From NCBI GenBank assembly GCA_031290325.1, contig JAITNU010000222.1:1-5439 (forward strand): 5,439 nucleotides of DNA, read 5' to 3'. A program made the position numbers and the translations under genes. Shown in pieces: positions 4,691-5,439 of this stretch. Source of the DNA: Treponema sp. GTDB taxonomy: Bacteria; Spirochaetota; Spirochaetia; Treponematales; Breznakiellaceae. How positions within the stretch are numbered: the stretch's first letter is position 1; every line of letters starts with the position of its first letter. Below the pieces are notes generated by a model that saw only the letters and a list, made by a program, of their open reading frames with translations, had not been told where the DNA came from and made no database searches.

Positions 4691-5439
4691 ATGATGCAGT
4701 ATGGTATCGACTTAGTTGAAGGGAAGCGCGGTGTGTCCGCCAGTGCGTGCTTTGAACTTGAAACCTATACCACGGAACAGCGGAATGAGGCGAGCAATGA
4801 TATTGACACCAAGAATTCCCTTGAAATCGTCAGGATCATCAATAACGAGGACCAAAAGGTTGCCCCTGCGGTGAGTCAGATTCTGCCGGAGATCGCCGCC
4901 CTGGTGGACGATGTCGTGGCCGCCTTCAAGCAGGGTGGGCGGCTCGTCTACATCGGCGCGGGAACATCGGGTCGGCTGGGAGTGCTGGACGCCTCCGAAT
5001 GTCCCCCTACCTACGGGATCAGTCCCGATATGGTGCAAGGCTTGATCGCCGGGGGTAGGGAAGCCCTCACCCGATCCGTCGAATCCGCCGAGGACCGTGC
5101 GGATGTGGGCGTAGCGGACTTACAGGGGCTTAACTTCTGCGTCAAGGACGTACTCCTAGGAATCACCGCCTCGGGGCAGGCTCCCTATGTGTTGGGCGCT
5201 CTGGAATACGCCCGCAATCTGGGGGCCGTTACCGGAGCCATCAGTTGTAACGGGAACTCCAAGACCTTTGCCCTAGCTAAACACCGGCTCTATGTTGATG
5301 TGGGTCCCGAAGTGGTTACCGGTTCCACACGAATGAAAAGCGGCACCGCTCAGAAGCTCATCCTTAACATGATCAGCACCGCAAGCATGATCCGCATGGG
5401 GAAGGTCTACAAGAACTTCATGGTGGACTTACAGCCGGT
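4691..5439 (+). CDS. murQ: N-acetylmuramic acid 6-phosphate etherase, N-terminal part
   Basis: MurQ cleaves the D-lactyl ether of MurNAc-6-phosphate, giving GlcNAc-6-phosphate and D-lactate in the cytoplasm, the key step of peptidoglycan-sugar salvage. The window shows 249 codons of an expected roughly 300-320, cut by the right edge. Signatures are TEQRN-AS-DIDTKNSLEIVRIINNED (28-54), the SIS-domain loop YIGAGTSGRLGVLDASECPPTYG (87-109), LIAGG (118-122), SVESAEDRA (129-137), GITASGQAPYVLGALEYA (SIS sugar-phosphate site) and GPEVVTGSTRMKSGTAQKLILNM. Glu103 and Glu134 match E. coli MurQ Glu83 and Glu114, the proposed catalytic acid/base residues, so the enzyme should be active. AAAGAGG (4679-4685) precedes two adjacent in-frame ATGs (4691, 4694). 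The start gives about 20 extra N-terminal residues compared with E. coli; GTG 4733 is an alternative. It has its own promoter. Confidence 0.95.
   Translation, partial: MMQYGIDLVEGKRGVSASACFELETYTTEQRNEASNDIDTKNSLEIVRIINNEDQKVAPAVSQILPEIAALVDDVVAAFKQGGRLVYIGAGTSGRLGVLDASECPPTYGISPDMVQGLIAGGREALTRSVESAEDRADVGVADLQGLNFCVKDVLLGITASGQAPYVLGALEYARNLGAVTGAISCNGNSKTFALAKHRLYVDVGPEVVTGSTRMKSGTAQKLILNMISTASMIRMGKVYKNFMVDLQP

Noticed and set aside
4712..5038. 108-residue minus-strand frame inside murQ
   Set aside because: It is antisense to highly conserved MurQ motifs and arises from the GC-rich codons of murQ.

Overview
The window looks like a bacterial amino-sugar salvage locus. It holds a sugar kinase of the BadF/BadG family, a three-gene ABC sugar importer and the start of murQ (N-acetylmuramic acid 6-phosphate etherase). 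The mid-range, locally variable base composition, the lipoprotein-type binding protein and the lack of a dedicated ATPase gene would fit a host-associated spirochaete such as a Treponema relative. This is an impression from protein style; no marker gene in the window proves it.

Layout. Positions 2-163 hold the 3' end of a small excisionase/MerR-type helix-turn-helix protein. Its stop codon runs into two near-identical 36-bp repeats (162-197 and 210-245), each starting with a perfect 18-bp palindrome. The kinase lies on the minus strand (280-1212). A 181-bp divergent intergenic region (1213-1393) carries promoter-like sequences and three dyad symmetries. The plus-strand importer follows: binding lipoprotein (1394-2641), a strong intercistronic hairpin (2654-2684), MalF-like permease (GTG start at 2709) and MalG-like permease (start overlaps the previous stop by 4 nt). 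Next is a gap (4427-4690) holding a decayed transposase fragment on the minus strand, then A-tracts and a near-consensus sigma70 promoter (TTGACA-N17-TATACT). murQ starts at 4691 and runs off the window after 249 codons.

How the genes could work together (inference). The lipoprotein and two permeases import an amino sugar, plausibly MurNAc or a MurNAc-containing muropeptide sugar, powered by an ATPase encoded elsewhere. The kinase phosphorylates the free sugar, as MurK-type members of its family do. MurQ removes the lactyl ether to give GlcNAc-6-phosphate and D-lactate. An ABC importer delivers unphosphorylated sugar, so a kinase is needed, unlike the PTS route of E. coli (MurP/MurQ).

The kinase and murQ are GC-rich, while the permeases are AT-rich. 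With the transposase relic at the junction, this suggests the importer was assembled next to older kinase/etherase genes.
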